Shown: piece by piece, positions 26,442 to 35,736 of the stretch
How positions within the stretch are numbered: position 1 is the first letter of the stretch
Layout: every line of letters begins with the position of its first letter
DNA from: Planctomycetota bacterium
GTDB taxonomy: Bacteria; Planctomycetota; UBA8742; UBA2392
DNA length: 64,000 nt
Assembly (NCBI GenBank): GCA_003576915.1
Contig: QEVF01000018.1
Span: forward strand, 25,804-89,803
Direction of reading: 5' to 3'
Notes under the pieces: generated by a model
Databases searched by the model: none
The model's input: only the letters and a program-made list of their open reading frames with translations
What the model was told of the DNA's origin: nothing
Program-made: the position numbers and the translations under genes

Positions 26442-28811
26442 CTACTCGCGGGTCTTGAGAACTTCCACAAGGTCCAGGTGGTCCAGACGGCGCCTCACGA
26501 CCAGCGCCGAAACCGTGGCCGCGCCGAGCACGACCACGGCAGCCCAGCCGTAGGTGCGGGGGGCGATCACCAGCGGAAAGCGCATCAGCTCAAGATCGAG
26601 CATGTGCTCGATCAGCGCCCAGGCCAGGCCAAAGCCCAGCAGGCAACCCAGGGGTATGGCGGCCAGGGTGACGATGGCCAGTTCGCCAAGCAATATGAAG
26701 GAGATTTCGCCCCGCGTCAAACCCAGCACGCGAAGGCTGGCCAGCTCGCGCGAGCGCTCGGAAAGCGAGATGCGCGCGTTGTTGTAGACCACGCCAAAGG
26801 CGATCACCGTGGCAAACATGATGTTGATGATCGTGGTGATCATCAGGCTCTTGGCCAGAGTTTCCGTGAAGCCCTTGAGCGCGGCCTGCTTGACGTTGAC
26901 AGCAGCCACACCCGGCGTTGCCTTCAGGCGCTCGTAAAGGTCCTTGTGGCCGGCCGGGTCGCAGGTCAGGAACACGCCCGAGATCGTCTGGCCCTCGCGC
27001 ATGAGGTCATTGAGTGCCCCGATTTCCATGTAGGCGCTCATGCCCAGGAAATCATCGACCAGCGCGCTGACCGGAATCTCCCGCGTCGGCCTCGACCCCT
27101 CCTTGATTTCGACCTGCAGGCGCTGCCCCACGGAGACGCCCAGAACTTCGCCCAGCTTGCGCGAAAGGGCCAGCCCCTGTTCAGGGATCACGATGCGCGC
27201 CAGCTTTGCGTCCAGCACGCGGTTGAGGCTGCTGTCGTTGCTTACGCCCATGATCGCAAGGCGCCGCGAACGATGCTCGAAGCGCAACGTGGCCGGCACC
27301 GCGCGAAAGGCTTCGGCGTGCAGCACCCCCGGCATCGACTTGACTTCGTGCAGCGCCGACAGCGAGCGCGGCTGGTTGAAGGTCAACGTCATGTCCTCGC
27401 GCTGCATGCGGTTGAACTGCACGTCGATGACGTAATCGATGGTGTCCAGAAAGAAGAAGCCCACCACAAACACGGCCACGCCCATGGCGATGCCCAGCAC
27501 GGAAAGGAAGGTCTTGGCCGGGCGCCGCTCGAACTGGCGCAGGATCATGCGCATGGGTTGCGAGAAAAGCCGCTGCAGGCCCAGGCGTTCGAACAGCATG
27601 GGGCGGTAGCGGCCGGGCGAAGGCGGGCGCATGGCCTCGGCGGGGGGCAGGCTTACCGCGGCAAGCACGGCACCCATGGAACCCAGCATCGATGCGCCCC
27701 CGGTGATGGCCGCGGCCTGAAGCACAATCACGGGATCGAGGGTGAAGCGCAGAAAGGGGAAACGATAGAACTCCGTGTAAATCACGACCATCTGAGTGCC
27801 GAGCCACGCCCCCGCCGCGGCGCCCAGCGCCGTGCCCAGGGCCACGATCACGAGCACGAGCTTCATGTAGTGCCACCCGACGCCCAGGTTCGAGTAGCCA
27901 AAGGCCTTGAGCGCGGCAATCTGCTCGCGCTGCACGGAAATCTGGCGTGTGAGCACGACATTCAGCAGGAAAGCGGCCACCCCCAGAAACACGAGGGGCA
28001 TGGCAATGCCGATGTTGCGCAACTGGGCCAGCTCGTTGCTGAGGTACCAGTGGGAGACCTGATCTTTGCGCTCAAATGCACCGACGCCGCCGTAGGGCTC
28101 CAGCAGGCGATCAAGCGCGGCCAACACTTCGGGGCCGTTGGCTCCCGGCTCCAGGTCCAGGCTGATTTCGTTGAAGGCCCCCTGCATGTCAAAGGCCGCG
28201 GCCAGTTCGTCTTCGTTCATCCAGAAGACGCCAAAGCGCTTGTCGTCGGGGATGAACTCGCCATCGCGGATGGAGTAGATGTACTCCGGCGAGAGCACGA
28301 CGCCCACGATGGTCAGGTCGCGCCGGCGCCCGTTGATCACGGCGGTGATGCGGTCGCCGAGCTCCATGCCGTGGGCCAGCACAAAACCCTCGCTGGCCAG
28401 CACGCCGTCAGGGTCGCCGGCCTCCAGCAGGCGCCCCTTGCGCAGATATACGTCATTGAGCAGCGGCACGCCTGAGCGCGGGCGGCTGACCAGGCGGCCC
28501 ACGGCCGGCTCCAGCAACCCCGGCACGTCCAGGGTGACATTGGCGACCACCCGGGCCTCGGCGGCGGCCACGCCCTCGACGGCGCTGACGCGCTCAAGCA
28601 GTGAGCGGGGCGCGCGTTTGCAGTGGGCAAAGGCCTCGGCGAAGCGGTTCTGCGCGTAGTACTCGGACTGTGTCAGGGCCAGGGACTGCTGCGTGGCAAA
28701 CTGCGACACGAAAAGCCCGACCCCGGCCGCCATGACCGCGGCAATCGCCAACGCCTGGCCCCGCATATGCCAGAGGTCGCGCAGCAGCTTGCGGTCAAGG
28801 GCGCTGATCAC
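26442..28811 (-). CDS. FtsX-like ABC permease (DevC-type, duplicated)
   Basis: A 789-aa membrane protein with two FtsX/MacB-type units. Helix 1 (about 19-38) is followed by a large periplasmic domain, three helices about residues 270-385, a central helix near 440-460, a second periplasmic domain, and three helices in about 660-775. The short permease core motifs are visible in both halves ([14 protein letters not shown] and [15 protein letters not shown], the coupling helices contacting the ATPase). Overlap with the ATPase stop (ATGA) shows coupled translation. Confidence 0.92.
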   Translation of the reverse strand: MISALDRKLLRDLWHMRGQALAIAAVMAAGVGLFVSQFATQQSLALTQSEYYAQNRFAEAFAHCKRAPRSLLERVSAVEGVAAAEARVVANVTLDVPGLLEPAVGRLVSRPRSGVPLLNDVYLRKGRLLEAGDPDGVLASEGFVLAHGMELGDRITAVINGRRRDLTIVGVVLSPEYIYSIRDGEFIPDDKRFGVFWMNEDELAAAFDMQGAFNEISLDLEPGANGPEVLAALDRLLEPYGGVGAFERKDQVSHWYLSNELAQLRNIGIAMPLVFLGVAAFLLNVVLTRQISVQREQIAALKAFGYSNLGVGWHYMKLVLVIVALGTALGAAAGAWLGTQMVVIYTEFYRFPFLRFTLDPVIVLQAAAITGGASMLGSMGAVLAAVSLPPAEAMRPPSPGRYRPMLFERLGLQRLFSQPMRMILRQFERRPAKTFLSVLGIAMGVAVFVVGFFFLDTIDYVIDVQFNRMQREDMTLTFNQPRSLSALHEVKSMPGVLHAEAFRAVPATLRFEHRSRRLAIMGVSNDSSLNRVLDAKLARIVIPEQGLALSRKLGEVLGVSVGQRLQVEIKEGSRPTREIPVSALVDDFLGMSAYMEIGALNDLMREGQTISGVFLTCDPAGHKDLYERLKATPGVAAVNVKQAALKGFTETLAKSLMITTIINIMFATVIAFGVVYNNARISLSERSRELASLRVLGLTRGEISFILLGELAIVTLAAIPLGCLLGFGLAWALIEHMLDLELMRFPLVIAPRTYGWAAVVVLGAATVSALVVRRRLDHLDLVEVLKTRE

Positions 28812-29527
28812 CAGTTCAGGTCCCGCGGGTGGAGTTTCGTGGTGTTGTGCTGCACGCCGGCTATGCGCCCATCATGGAGCGAAATCACGCGATCGGCCAT
28901 GGCGGCAATGGCCGAGTTGTGGGTAATCACCGCCGTGGTGGTTCCGAGCTCGCGGTTCACGCTTTCGATGGCCTCCAGCACCAGCTTGCCCGTGGAGATG
29001 TCCAGCGCGCCCGTCGGTTCGTCGCAGAGCAGCACGTCGGGCTGCTTGGCCACGGCCCTGGCGATGGCGACGCGCTGCTGCTCTCCGCCGGACAACTGGC
29101 TGGGAAAGTGGTCCATCCGCTCTCCCAGCTTGACGAGGCGCAGAGCATCCTCCGGCTTCATGGGGTTTTGAGCGATCTCCGTGACCAGGGCGACGTTTTC
29201 GCGCGCCGTAAGGCTTGGAATCAGATTGTAGAACTGGAACACGAAGCCCACGTGGTCGCGCCGGTAGCTGGTCAGTTCGCGCTCCGTGGCCTGGGTCAGG
29301 TTGTGCTCCCGGAATGTGACGCTGCCCGCCGAGGGGATGTCCAGGCCGCCCAGGATGTTCAGCAGCGTCGATTTGCCGCTGCCGGAGGGGCCCAGCAGCA
29401 CCACAAATTCGCCCTCGTACAACTCCAGGTCCACGCCGCGCAGGGCATGGACCTCCACTTCACCCATGCGATAGACCTTGGTGATGCCGCGCGCCAAAAA
29501 TACTGCCGTGGAAGTGGGGGTGTGCAT
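28808..29527 (-). CDS. ABC exporter ATPase (LolD/MacB type)
   Basis: A 239-aa ATPase partner of the FtsX-like permease. Walker A is [10 protein letters not shown]-loop FQFYNLIPS, signature LSGGEQQR, Walker [12 protein letters not shown] and switch His in ITHN. The start at 29527 ([11 protein letters not shown]) is preferred because a longer frame from 29575 would run into the end of the SDR gene; the chosen ATG lies 17 bp after the SDR stop, with no strong ribosome binding site, so coupling to upstream translation is likely. Confidence 0.92.
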   Translation of the reverse strand: MHTPTSTAVFLARGITKVYRMGEVEVHALRGVDLELYEGEFVVLLGPSGSGKSTLLNILGGLDIPSAGSVTFREHNLTQATERELTSYRRDHVGFVFQFYNLIPSLTARENVALVTEIAQNPMKPEDALRLVKLGERMDHFPSQLSGGEQQRVAIARAVAKQPDVLLCDEPTGALDISTGKLVLEAIESVNRELGTTTAVITHNSAIAAMADRVISLHDGRIAGVQHNTTKLHPRDLNW

Positions 29528-29543
29528 GGGCGAACTCGCGTCG

Positions 29544-30392
29544 CTACTCCTGCCTGAGGCGTTCACGGATGGCATCGGCGTTGACCTGGTCTACATTCCA
29601 CTGCACCCGCCCCTCCATGCCCCCCGCCACGGTAAGCACCTCCCCCGACACATGCCTCGCCGAAACATGGGAACTGAGCACGACTACGGCACGCGCAATA
29701 TCCTTTGCGCGCGCCAGTTGCTTGAGGGGCATGGTCCTCACGACGCGCTCGATGGTGCCGGGCTGATTCAGGGCCTCGCGCGCCATGTGGGTCACGGTCC
29801 AGCCCGGCTCGACCATGTTCACACGGGCATACGGATCAATGTGCACGATCTCGTTCTTCAGCGTGCTGACCATGCCGCGCAGCGCGGCTTTGCTCAGGGC
29901 GTAGTCCACGTGGCCGCGCTCGCCAAAGCGGCCCGCCGTGCTGCCGATGAAGGTCAGGCAGGCTCCGTGGCCGTCGGGGCGCGGACCGCAGCGGGCCAGG
30001 GCTTGCATGAAGGCCCGCGCCGTCCAGATGGAGCCGTAGAGATTGACGTCGATGGTCTGGCGCAGCCGGCCTTCGTCGATTTCATCCAGGCGCTGGTCTT
30101 CCTGCGGCCACTTCCCGGCGTTGGCCACGCACACATCAACGCGTCCAAAGCGCGCCACGGCCTGCGCCAGGGCAGCCTCCATCTCCCCGGGCTGCGTCGT
30201 GTCAGCCTTGAGGGCCATGGCGCGCGAAGCCCAGGGTTGCCCGGCGAGCCAGGCTTGCAGCTCGGCAAACTTGCCGTGGCCCGTCAGGGCGAGGCTGGCG
30301 CCCTCTTGGGCGAACTCTTCAGCCAGCGCGCGGCCGATGCCGCCGGAGGCCCCGGTGATGAAAACGGTCTTGTCGGTCAGTTGGAGGTCCAT
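29544..30392 (-). CDS. Short-chain dehydrogenase/reductase
   Basis: A 282-aa Rossmann-fold NAD(P)-dependent oxidoreductase. The cofactor loop is [10 protein letters not shown] (residues 14-23), followed by NAG in CVANAGKW. The catalytic triad is Ser in FIGSTAGR and Tyr-x3-Lys in DYALSKAAL. The substrate is unknown. It is the first gene of the operon with the ABC exporter and mutY; an acyl chain-modifying step before glycolipid export would fit DevBCA-type neighbourhoods but is inference. The C-terminal 60 residues diverge from the classical family. Confidence 0.88.
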   Translation of the reverse strand: MDLQLTDKTVFITGASGGIGRALAEEFAQEGASLALTGHGKFAELQAWLAGQPWASRAMALKADTTQPGEMEAALAQAVARFGRVDVCVANAGKWPQEDQRLDEIDEGRLRQTIDVNLYGSIWTARAFMQALARCGPRPDGHGACLTFIGSTAGRFGERGHVDYALSKAALRGMVSTLKNEIVHIDPYARVNMVEPGWTVTHMAREALNQPGTIERVVRTMPLKQLARAKDIARAVVVLSSHVSARHVSGEVLTVAGGMEGRVQWNVDQVNADAIRERLRQE

Positions 30393-30463
30393 GGGCGGAT
30401 TATGCGTCGGAAATCCCGCGAGCGAAACAACAGCCCCGAAGGAAGTCGCGGGCCCCGCACTCC

Positions 30464-30498
30464 GGCAAAACGCATCGCGGCGCCCCTGGGGCGCCGCG
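30464..30498 (-). terminator. Rho-independent terminator of the VWA operon
   Basis: Perfect 11-bp GC stem CGCGGCGCCCC/GGGGCGCCGCG (30476-30498) followed on the minus strand by ATGCGTTTTGC. It lies 33 bp after the stop of the second VWA gene and before the SDR start. Confidence 0.65.
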
Positions 30499-30530
30499 AG
30501 CTGAAACCTGCCAAGTGACTTACAGCCGCG

Positions 30531-32174
30531 CTAATTGCCGCCGGCAGCACTCTTGCCCTCGGCGCTCTTGAGGCTTTCGGCCTTGCGGGCGAGGTTGAGC
30601 AACTCCAGCAGGTCGCCGTCATCGCTCTCGATGGCCAGCTTCTTGAGGTCGGCGATCACCGCCTCGTAGGTGCCGGTCTTCGCCCAGTAGCTCTTGCGCA
30701 GCAACTCGGCGAACTCGGCCACACTGGCCGCCAGTCTCATGTTGGCGGGAGCCTTGGCCCAGTCGCTGTGAATGCTGCCCGTGGACAGCTCGTGGGCGAT
30801 CTCGCTGAACTCATCGCGTTCGTCGTGCTTGTAGCGCACGGTGGTGGTGGCCACAGGACCCTGGCGCCCCTCATGCAGCTTGAGTTCGAAGAGGCAGGTC
30901 ACACTGTGGCCCGCGCCCACTTCGCCGCCGTCCACGGCATCGTTGCGGAAGTCGTGGTCGGCCACGTCGCGATTTTCGTATCCGATCAGGCGGTAGCTCT
31001 TGACCACCTCCGGGTTGAACTCGACCTGCACCTTCACATCGCGCGCAATCACCTGCAGCGTGCCCGTGAGGTTCTCCACGAACACCCGCTTGGCCTCGGT
31101 GATGTTGTCCACGTAGGCATAGTGGCCGTCGCCCCTGTCTCCCAGCTGCTCCATCAGCGTGTCGTTGTAGTTGCTCATGCCAAAACCGACGGCCGTGAGC
31201 GTGATGCCCTTGCGGCGCTTTTCCTCAATCTGCTTGAGAATGGCCTCAGGCCCGGTGTTCCCCACGTTCGCCACGCCGTCGGAGCAGAGCACCACGCGGT
31301 TGATGCAGCGCGCGTTGAAGTTCCGCTCCGCCATTTCATAGGCGATGCGGATGCCTTCTTCGGCGTTGGTGCTGCCCTCGCTCTTGAGTTCGCGCAGCGC
31401 CGTCAGAATCTCCTCTCTGCGGCCGGCGTCGCGATGGCTCATGTATTCGTAGCCGCGCGAGCCGTAAACGGCGATGCCGACGCGGTCGCCCTCCTGCAGT
31501 TGATCGACGAGAAGCGCCAGGGCTTTCTTCACCAGGCCCAGGCGGTTTTCCATGTTCATGGAGCCCGAGATGTCCACGCAGAAGGTCAGGATGGCCGGCT
31601 TGCGGCTGCGCGTGTCAATCTCGCGGCCCTTGAGACCCACGCGCAGGAGGTGGCAGTTCTTCAGATCCTGGCCGTAGCGTGAAGGCGCGCAGTCCATCAC
31701 GATGTTGAAGGGGCCGTTCTTGGGCGCCTCGTAGCCGTACTTGAAGTAATTGACGAATTCCTCGCTGCGCGCGGCTTCGGGCGGGGGCAGGTTGCCGCGG
31801 TTGAGGTAGTCGCGGCACACCGTGTATGAGCCCGTGTCGACGTCCACGGCAAAGGTGGAGAGCCGGTCGTCTTCGGTATCCACGAAGGGGTTGACGCCGT
31901 GTTCCTTGAAGAACATGTCGTAGGGCTGGCCGTCGGTGGGCCGGCGCACGCCCTCGGGGTCGGTGGAAGGCTCGCCGTCGCGGTACCTCAAGTCCGAGGG
32001 CGCCAGACTCCGAGCGGCTTCCTGGCGCGTGACAGCCTTGCTGCCGTCAGCGCCCGCCGCCCCCGCGCTGTTTCCTGCCTTGGCCTCGTAGCTGGCCTTG
32101 CTGCCGCAGGCCGCCATGAACAAGGTTCCGCCGGCCAGTGCCAGCAGGGCCGCCATTGCCAGTGTGTTCTTCAT
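30531..32174 (-). CDS. VWA-domain lipoprotein (YfbK-like, DUF3520)
   Basis: A 547-aa lipoprotein. The signal peptide ends in the lipobox FMAAC (Cys23). A leading conserved segment NPFVDTEDDRLSTFAVDVDTGSY, then the von Willebrand A domain with MIDAS Asp-x-Ser-x-Ser in VDISGSMNMENR, later Thr/Asp sites in CSDGVANVG, and a C-terminal DUF3520 region are in the order typical of E. coli YfbK. It probably binds a protein partner at the envelope through metal. GGAG is six bases before the ATG. It is 44 bp downstream of its larger paralogue at 32219, both in an operon led by an ECF sigma gene. Confidence 0.9.
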   Translation of the reverse strand: MKNTLAMAALLALAGGTLFMAACGSKASYEAKAGNSAGAAGADGSKAVTRQEAARSLAPSDLRYRDGEPSTDPEGVRRPTDGQPYDMFFKEHGVNPFVDTEDDRLSTFAVDVDTGSYTVCRDYLNRGNLPPPEAARSEEFVNYFKYGYEAPKNGPFNIVMDCAPSRYGQDLKNCHLLRVGLKGREIDTRSRKPAILTFCVDISGSMNMENRLGLVKKALALLVDQLQEGDRVGIAVYGSRGYEYMSHRDAGRREEILTALRELKSEGSTNAEEGIRIAYEMAERNFNARCINRVVLCSDGVANVGNTGPEAILKQIEEKRRKGITLTAVGFGMSNYNDTLMEQLGDRGDGHYAYVDNITEAKRVFVENLTGTLQVIARDVKVQVEFNPEVVKSYRLIGYENRDVADHDFRNDAVDGGEVGAGHSVTCLFELKLHEGRQGPVATTTVRYKHDERDEFSEIAHELSTGSIHSDWAKAPANMRLAASVAEFAELLRKSYWAKTGTYEAVIADLKKLAIESDDGDLLELLNLARKAESLKSAEGKSAAGGN

Positions 32175-32218
32175 CGCTTTCTCCCCAATTGTGGCGCGCC
32201 CCCTTGGCCTGCGGCGCG

Positions 32219-34075
32219 CTACTTCAGTTCTCCGGCCTTCTTCACAAGTTCAATCAGCTCGCGCACCTGTTCATCGCTCCGGTTCAACTTCTGGAGGTCT
32301 TCGAGCACGGCATGGAGGCTCGCGCCCCTGGCCCAGAAGCTGCCGCGCAGAATCTCGGCAAACTCGGCCACGTTGGCGGCCAGGCGCAGGTCCTGCGATG
32401 CCAGCTCCCAGGAGGGGGCAAGCTGGCCGGTGAAAGCCGCGCCGCTGACTTCGCGGAACTCCTCGCGCTCGTCGTGGCGGTAGCGAACGGTGACATTGGC
32501 GATGCGCCCGGAGACGCCATCGGCCAGCTTGATTTCATAGAGCGCCGTCACGCTGTGACCCGCACCCACTTCGCCGCCGTCCACGGCGTCATTGCGGAAG
32601 TCCTTGTCGCTGACATCGCGGTTTTCGTACCCGATGAGGCGCCAGGACCGGACCACGGCGGGGTCGAACTCGAGTTGCATCTTCACGTCGCGGGCCACCA
32701 CCTGAAGCGTGGCGTTGAGATTGCTGACGAACACGCTGCGGGCCTCCTGCAGCGAATCGACATAGGCGTAATGGCCATCGCCGCGGTCCCCCAGTTGTTC
32801 GAGCAGGTGGTCGTTGTAGTCCCCCATGCCAAAGCCCACGGAACTCAGGGTGATGCCCTTGCGGCGCTGCTCGGCTACGGTTTCGAGCAGGGCCTTGGGA
32901 CCTATGGCCCCCACGTTGGCCGCGCCGTCGCTGCACAGAATGACACGATTGATGCGCCCCGCGACAAACTCGCGCCCGGCCATTTCATAGCCGATCTTCA
33001 AGCCCTCTTCGATATTGGTCGCGCCCCCGGTCTTCAGGCCGCTGATGGCTTCGAGGATTTCGGCCCGGGCCGAGACATCACGATGCGAGAGGTACTCCAT
33101 GCCCCGGCTGCCGAAGAGGGCAATTCCGACGCGGTCACCTTCACGCAGTTCGTCGAGCAACAGGGCCAGACTCTTCTTCACCAGCTCAAGGCGCGTCTCG
33201 CCCTCCATGGAGCCGCTGACGTCGATCACGAAGGTCAGCGTGGCCGGCTTGCGCTCCGAAGGCGCAATCTCGCGGGCCTTGATGCCCACGCGCAGCAGGT
33301 AGCAATTCTTGAGGTTCTGGCCGTAGCGGGAGGGAGCGCCGTCAAGGGTGAGAGAGAAGGGGGCATCGTCGAAGTACTGGGGGTAATCGTACTTGAAGTA
33401 GTTGACGAACTCCTCGGCCCTCACGGCCTCTTCAGGCGGCAGCTTGCCCTCCTGAAGCCAGGAGCGGGCCTTGCTGTAGGAGCCCGTGTCCACATCCAGG
33501 GCAAAGGTGGACAGCCGGTCGTCCTCGGTGTCGATGAAGGCATTGGTGCCGTGGTTCTTGTATTGCTCGCCTCTGGGCAATTCCGGGGAAGACTCCACGC
33601 CCCGAAGTCCCATTTTCACTCTGCCGACGGGCCGGTCATGGGGAGGTTGCTGGCCGGGCTCGGACTTGCCCGGCAACCCGGCAGACGGCGTGTTGTCTGC
33701 AACGCCCCCAGAGCCGTTGTCAAATTGGCCGCCCGCATTGTCCTCTGGACCCTTGCGGACATCCCCCAGATCTGCGCCGGCCTGCCTCGCCATCTGCGCG
33801 TCACTGTCTTCGTCGGGGTTGGAAACCACGGCAGCCTGCCAGAACACCAGGGCGCCAAGGGCCACGCTTGCCGCGGCGGCCAGCGACCAGCGCAGCCAGG
33901 GTCGCCGCAAGGGAATGGGCGCTTGGTCTGCGCCGGCCGCTGCCTTCGGCTGGGGCGACGCCTGTGTCGCCCCTGCACCGGCCCTGGCCAGTGTCGCCGC
34001 GATCAGATCAGGGGGTGTCTGACCGCCAATCACCTCGCGCAGCGCGGCATCAAGAATGTGGGGTTCGTCCTGCAT
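32219..34075 (-). CDS. VWA-domain membrane protein, putative anti-sigma partner
   Basis: A 618-aa paralogue of the following gene. Instead of a lipoprotein signal it has a short N-terminal cytoplasmic segment (residues 1-60: HILDAALREVIGGQTPPDLIA), one membrane helix (about 63-82), a linker, then NAFIDTEDDRLSTFALDVDTGSY, VWA with MIDAS VDVSGSMEGETR, and a DUF3520 tail. An N-terminal cytoplasmic segment and membrane helix placed directly behind an ECF sigma gene fit an anti-sigma factor with an outer VWA sensor. This is inference from gene order. No zinc-binding His/Cys cluster is seen. Confidence 0.88.
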   Translation of the reverse strand: MQDEPHILDAALREVIGGQTPPDLIAATLARAGAGATQASPQPKAAAGADQAPIPLRRPWLRWSLAAAASVALGALVFWQAAVVSNPDEDSDAQMARQAGADLGDVRKGPEDNAGGQFDNGSGGVADNTPSAGLPGKSEPGQQPPHDRPVGRVKMGLRGVESSPELPRGEQYKNHGTNAFIDTEDDRLSTFALDVDTGSYSKARSWLQEGKLPPEEAVRAEEFVNYFKYDYPQYFDDAPFSLTLDGAPSRYGQNLKNCYLLRVGIKAREIAPSERKPATLTFVIDVSGSMEGETRLELVKKSLALLLDELREGDRVGIALFGSRGMEYLSHRDVSARAEILEAISGLKTGGATNIEEGLKIGYEMAGREFVAGRINRVILCSDGAANVGAIGPKALLETVAEQRRKGITLSSVGFGMGDYNDHLLEQLGDRGDGHYAYVDSLQEARSVFVSNLNATLQVVARDVKMQLEFDPAVVRSWRLIGYENRDVSDKDFRNDAVDGGEVGAGHSVTALYEIKLADGVSGRIANVTVRYRHDEREEFREVSGAAFTGQLAPSWELASQDLRLAANVAEFAEILRGSFWARGASLHAVLEDLQKLNRSDEQVRELIELVKKAGELK

Positions 34076-34091
34076 TTCCGTGTCCAGCTAG

Positions 34092-34178
34092 AGGCTTCCC
34101 TTGCACTTTTGCGGGGCAGGCGTCTTGCCTGCGGGCCCTTGGGCTTATGGCCCGCTTGCCTGCAGCCAGGATGGCCGC
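34092..34178. repeat. Consecutive small hairpins between sigma and VWA genes
   Basis: GCAGGC/GCCTGC (34121-34137), then CGGGCC/GGCCCG around 34137-34160, and TTGCCTGCAGCCAGGATGGCC. Closely packed stem-loops of this kind resemble dispersed bacterial repeats but have no other copy in this window. They could shape the 3' end of the sigma part of the transcript. Confidence 0.4.
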
Positions 34179-34183
34179 GCCAC

Positions 34184-34696
34184 CTACTTCAGCTTCCGTT
34201 CGATGCACTCTTTGAGCAGTTCTCTTGTTCTCCTCAGAAGCGACTTCAGGCCGTCATCCGTCATGCCCAGCTCGCGGGCGACGGCTTCCCTTGACTTCTC
34301 CGTACCATAGAAACCATCCAGGGCCCGGCGCGGTCTTTCGTCCAGCTTGTCGAGGCAGCGGCGCAGAGCCTCGGTCATAGCCTCGCCGCCGTCCTGGGCG
34401 AGCTGAACCCACTCGCGCTCCAACCGCTCCAGTTCCTCGACGTTGACCACCTTGCCCGCGTTCCGGCGCGACTTGAGGAAGGCGTTGCGCGCCACTGTGC
34501 GCAGGTAGGCCCGGGTACTCTTCTCGTCGCGCTGCTCAAAGCCGGTGCGATAGGCCGCGAGGAAAGTCTCCTGGGTCAGGTCGTCCGCCAGAGACGCGTC
34601 ACAGCCCAGCACCCTCAAGTAGCGCCAGACTCCCGCCTGGTGAGCCTGCATGAGTGCCGCCAGATCGATTCGCGCTTCGTTCGTCACGCCCACCAT
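34184..34696 (-). CDS. ECF RNA polymerase sigma factor
   Basis: A 170-aa sigma-70 family factor starting at 34696, where AGG precedes the ATG by five bases; the longer frame upstream has no domain. Region 2 (about 10-75) contains DASLADDLTQETFLAAY and YLRTVARNAFLKSRR. Region 4 (about 115-165) contains the helix-turn-helix KSREAVARELGMTDDGLKSLLRR. The family normally works with a membrane anti-sigma protein; the next gene, 108 bp downstream, encodes a membrane VWA protein that may fill that role. It diverges from a lipoprotein gene at 34903. Confidence 0.9.
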   Translation of the reverse strand: MVGVTNEARIDLAALMQAHQAGVWRYLRVLGCDASLADDLTQETFLAAYRTGFEQRDEKSTRAYLRTVARNAFLKSRRNAGKVVNVEELERLEREWVQLAQDGGEAMTEALRRCLDKLDERPRRALDGFYGTEKSREAVARELGMTDDGLKSLLRRTRELLKECIERKLK

Positions 34697-34902
34697 CGTA
34701 CCTGAGAGTCCTGCCCGGCCCCCAAAGGGTGCAGAAAAAGGGAGAAACTTCGCGCAGGGTTCCCTGCCGCAAACCCGGCACCCCGGGCCATGGCCTTCAA
34801 ACCCGCTTGAAATCAAGGTTCCAAGGGAGACAATGTCGGAAGCCGCGGCCCCCACGGCGCGTTAGAAGGAGAGCAGAGGTGTTCCTTTCAGGCAGGTGTG
34901 CC

Positions 34903-35655
34903 ATGAAGTCCGTCCGTTTCTCCTTGCTGCTTTTGCTGGTGCTGACCCAGGGCTTCTTCGTTGCCGGCTGCGCCCTGGCTCCCGCGGCCTCCGTGGAGAG
35001 CGCCCACAGTCGCGTCCAGCCGCTTTATTTCATTGATGTGATGCCGCAGCGGCCCCCGGTCTACTCTCTGGATGGCTTTGACGCGGGCTTGCTCTTCGTT
35101 GTTCACTCCCAGGAACCCCTGCCCCAGCGCCATCTGGTGCAGGAACTGACCCAGACCGTTACCTTTGAGTATGCCGATGGCCGCCGCACTTCGAACACCT
35201 TCTCGCTCGTGGAGGCCTTCAGCCTGCGCTACGCCGGGCACTCGGCCCTGGGCCGCCGGTACGAACTCGAGCGCGGCCAGTTCGACCGCCACTTCCGCAC
35301 GGGGCTGTCCGAACTGGGGCCCGAAGTGCTGGCCGTGCAGATTGAACGGCGCATGTACCTCTACCCGGCCAATGTCATCGGCGCGGACTTCACGGCCCGC
35401 GGCTTTGCCCAACTGGCCCACAACGAGGGCGGCGACGTCGTCACCACGGCGCCGGACACCTTCAACTCCCACTACCGGCGCAACCACGAAACGCGCGGCA
35501 AGCCCCGCGACAGCGACCGCGAGGGCGGCGTGGGCTACCGCATCAGCTACCGGCTGGAGCGGGCAGGCCAGGGGCGGGCGGCCTTCGTGCTCACGGGAGA
35601 CGGCGGCCGTGGCCGCGTTTTCGAGCCCCAGCTCATGATCTTCCGCTCCCGGTAG
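34903..35655 (+). CDS. Lipoprotein of unknown function
   Basis: A 250-aa protein with a lipoprotein signal peptide (KSVRFSLLLLLVLTQGFFVAGC, Cys25 in VAGC). The rest is mixed strand and helix with no domain I recognise; residues 30-45 (QPLYFIDVMPQRPPVYSLDG) and the C-terminal basic loop (RNHETRGKPRDSDREGG) stand out. It is divergent from the ECF sigma gene across 206 bp and may be a target of that sigma factor. It ends in a strong bidirectional terminator at 35678. Confidence 0.6.
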   Translation: MKSVRFSLLLLLVLTQGFFVAGCALAPAASVESAHSRVQPLYFIDVMPQRPPVYSLDGFDAGLLFVVHSQEPLPQRHLVQELTQTVTFEYADGRRTSNTFSLVEAFSLRYAGHSALGRRYELERGQFDRHFRTGLSELGPEVLAVQIERRMYLYPANVIGADFTARGFAQLAHNEGGDVVTTAPDTFNSHYRRNHETRGKPRDSDREGGVGYRISYRLERAGQGRAAFVLTGDGGRGRVFEPQLMIFRSR

Positions 35656-35677
35656 CGGCGCGAAAGGGCGGCAATGC

Positions 35678-35710
35678 AAGAGGGGCGGCCAAGGCCGCCC
35701 CTCTTCCTTA
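35678..35710. terminator. Bidirectional terminator
   Basis: Inverted repeat AAGAGGGGCGGCC (35678-35690) and GGCCGCCCCTCTT (35693-35705) with T-rich sequence on both sides. It sits midway between the convergent lipoprotein genes ending at 35655 and 35737. Confidence 0.85.
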
Positions 35711-35736
35711 CGATGATCTTTCTGCCTCGCGGGCTG

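Noticed and set aside
26478..28475. 665-codon plus-strand frame over the permease gene
   Set aside because: Composition is His/Gln/Arg-rich, typical of a shadow of a conserved membrane protein read backwards.
34790..34830. Fifth copy of the multi-hairpin repeat (CCGCTTGAAATCAAGGTTCC)
   Set aside because: Only about 20 bases match and the stems are absent; at best a decayed fragment.
34697..34902. GGAAC-type ECF sigma promoter in the sigma/lipoprotein intergenic region
   Set aside because: Several GGAAC occur on the minus strand but none has a convincing -10 at the right distance.
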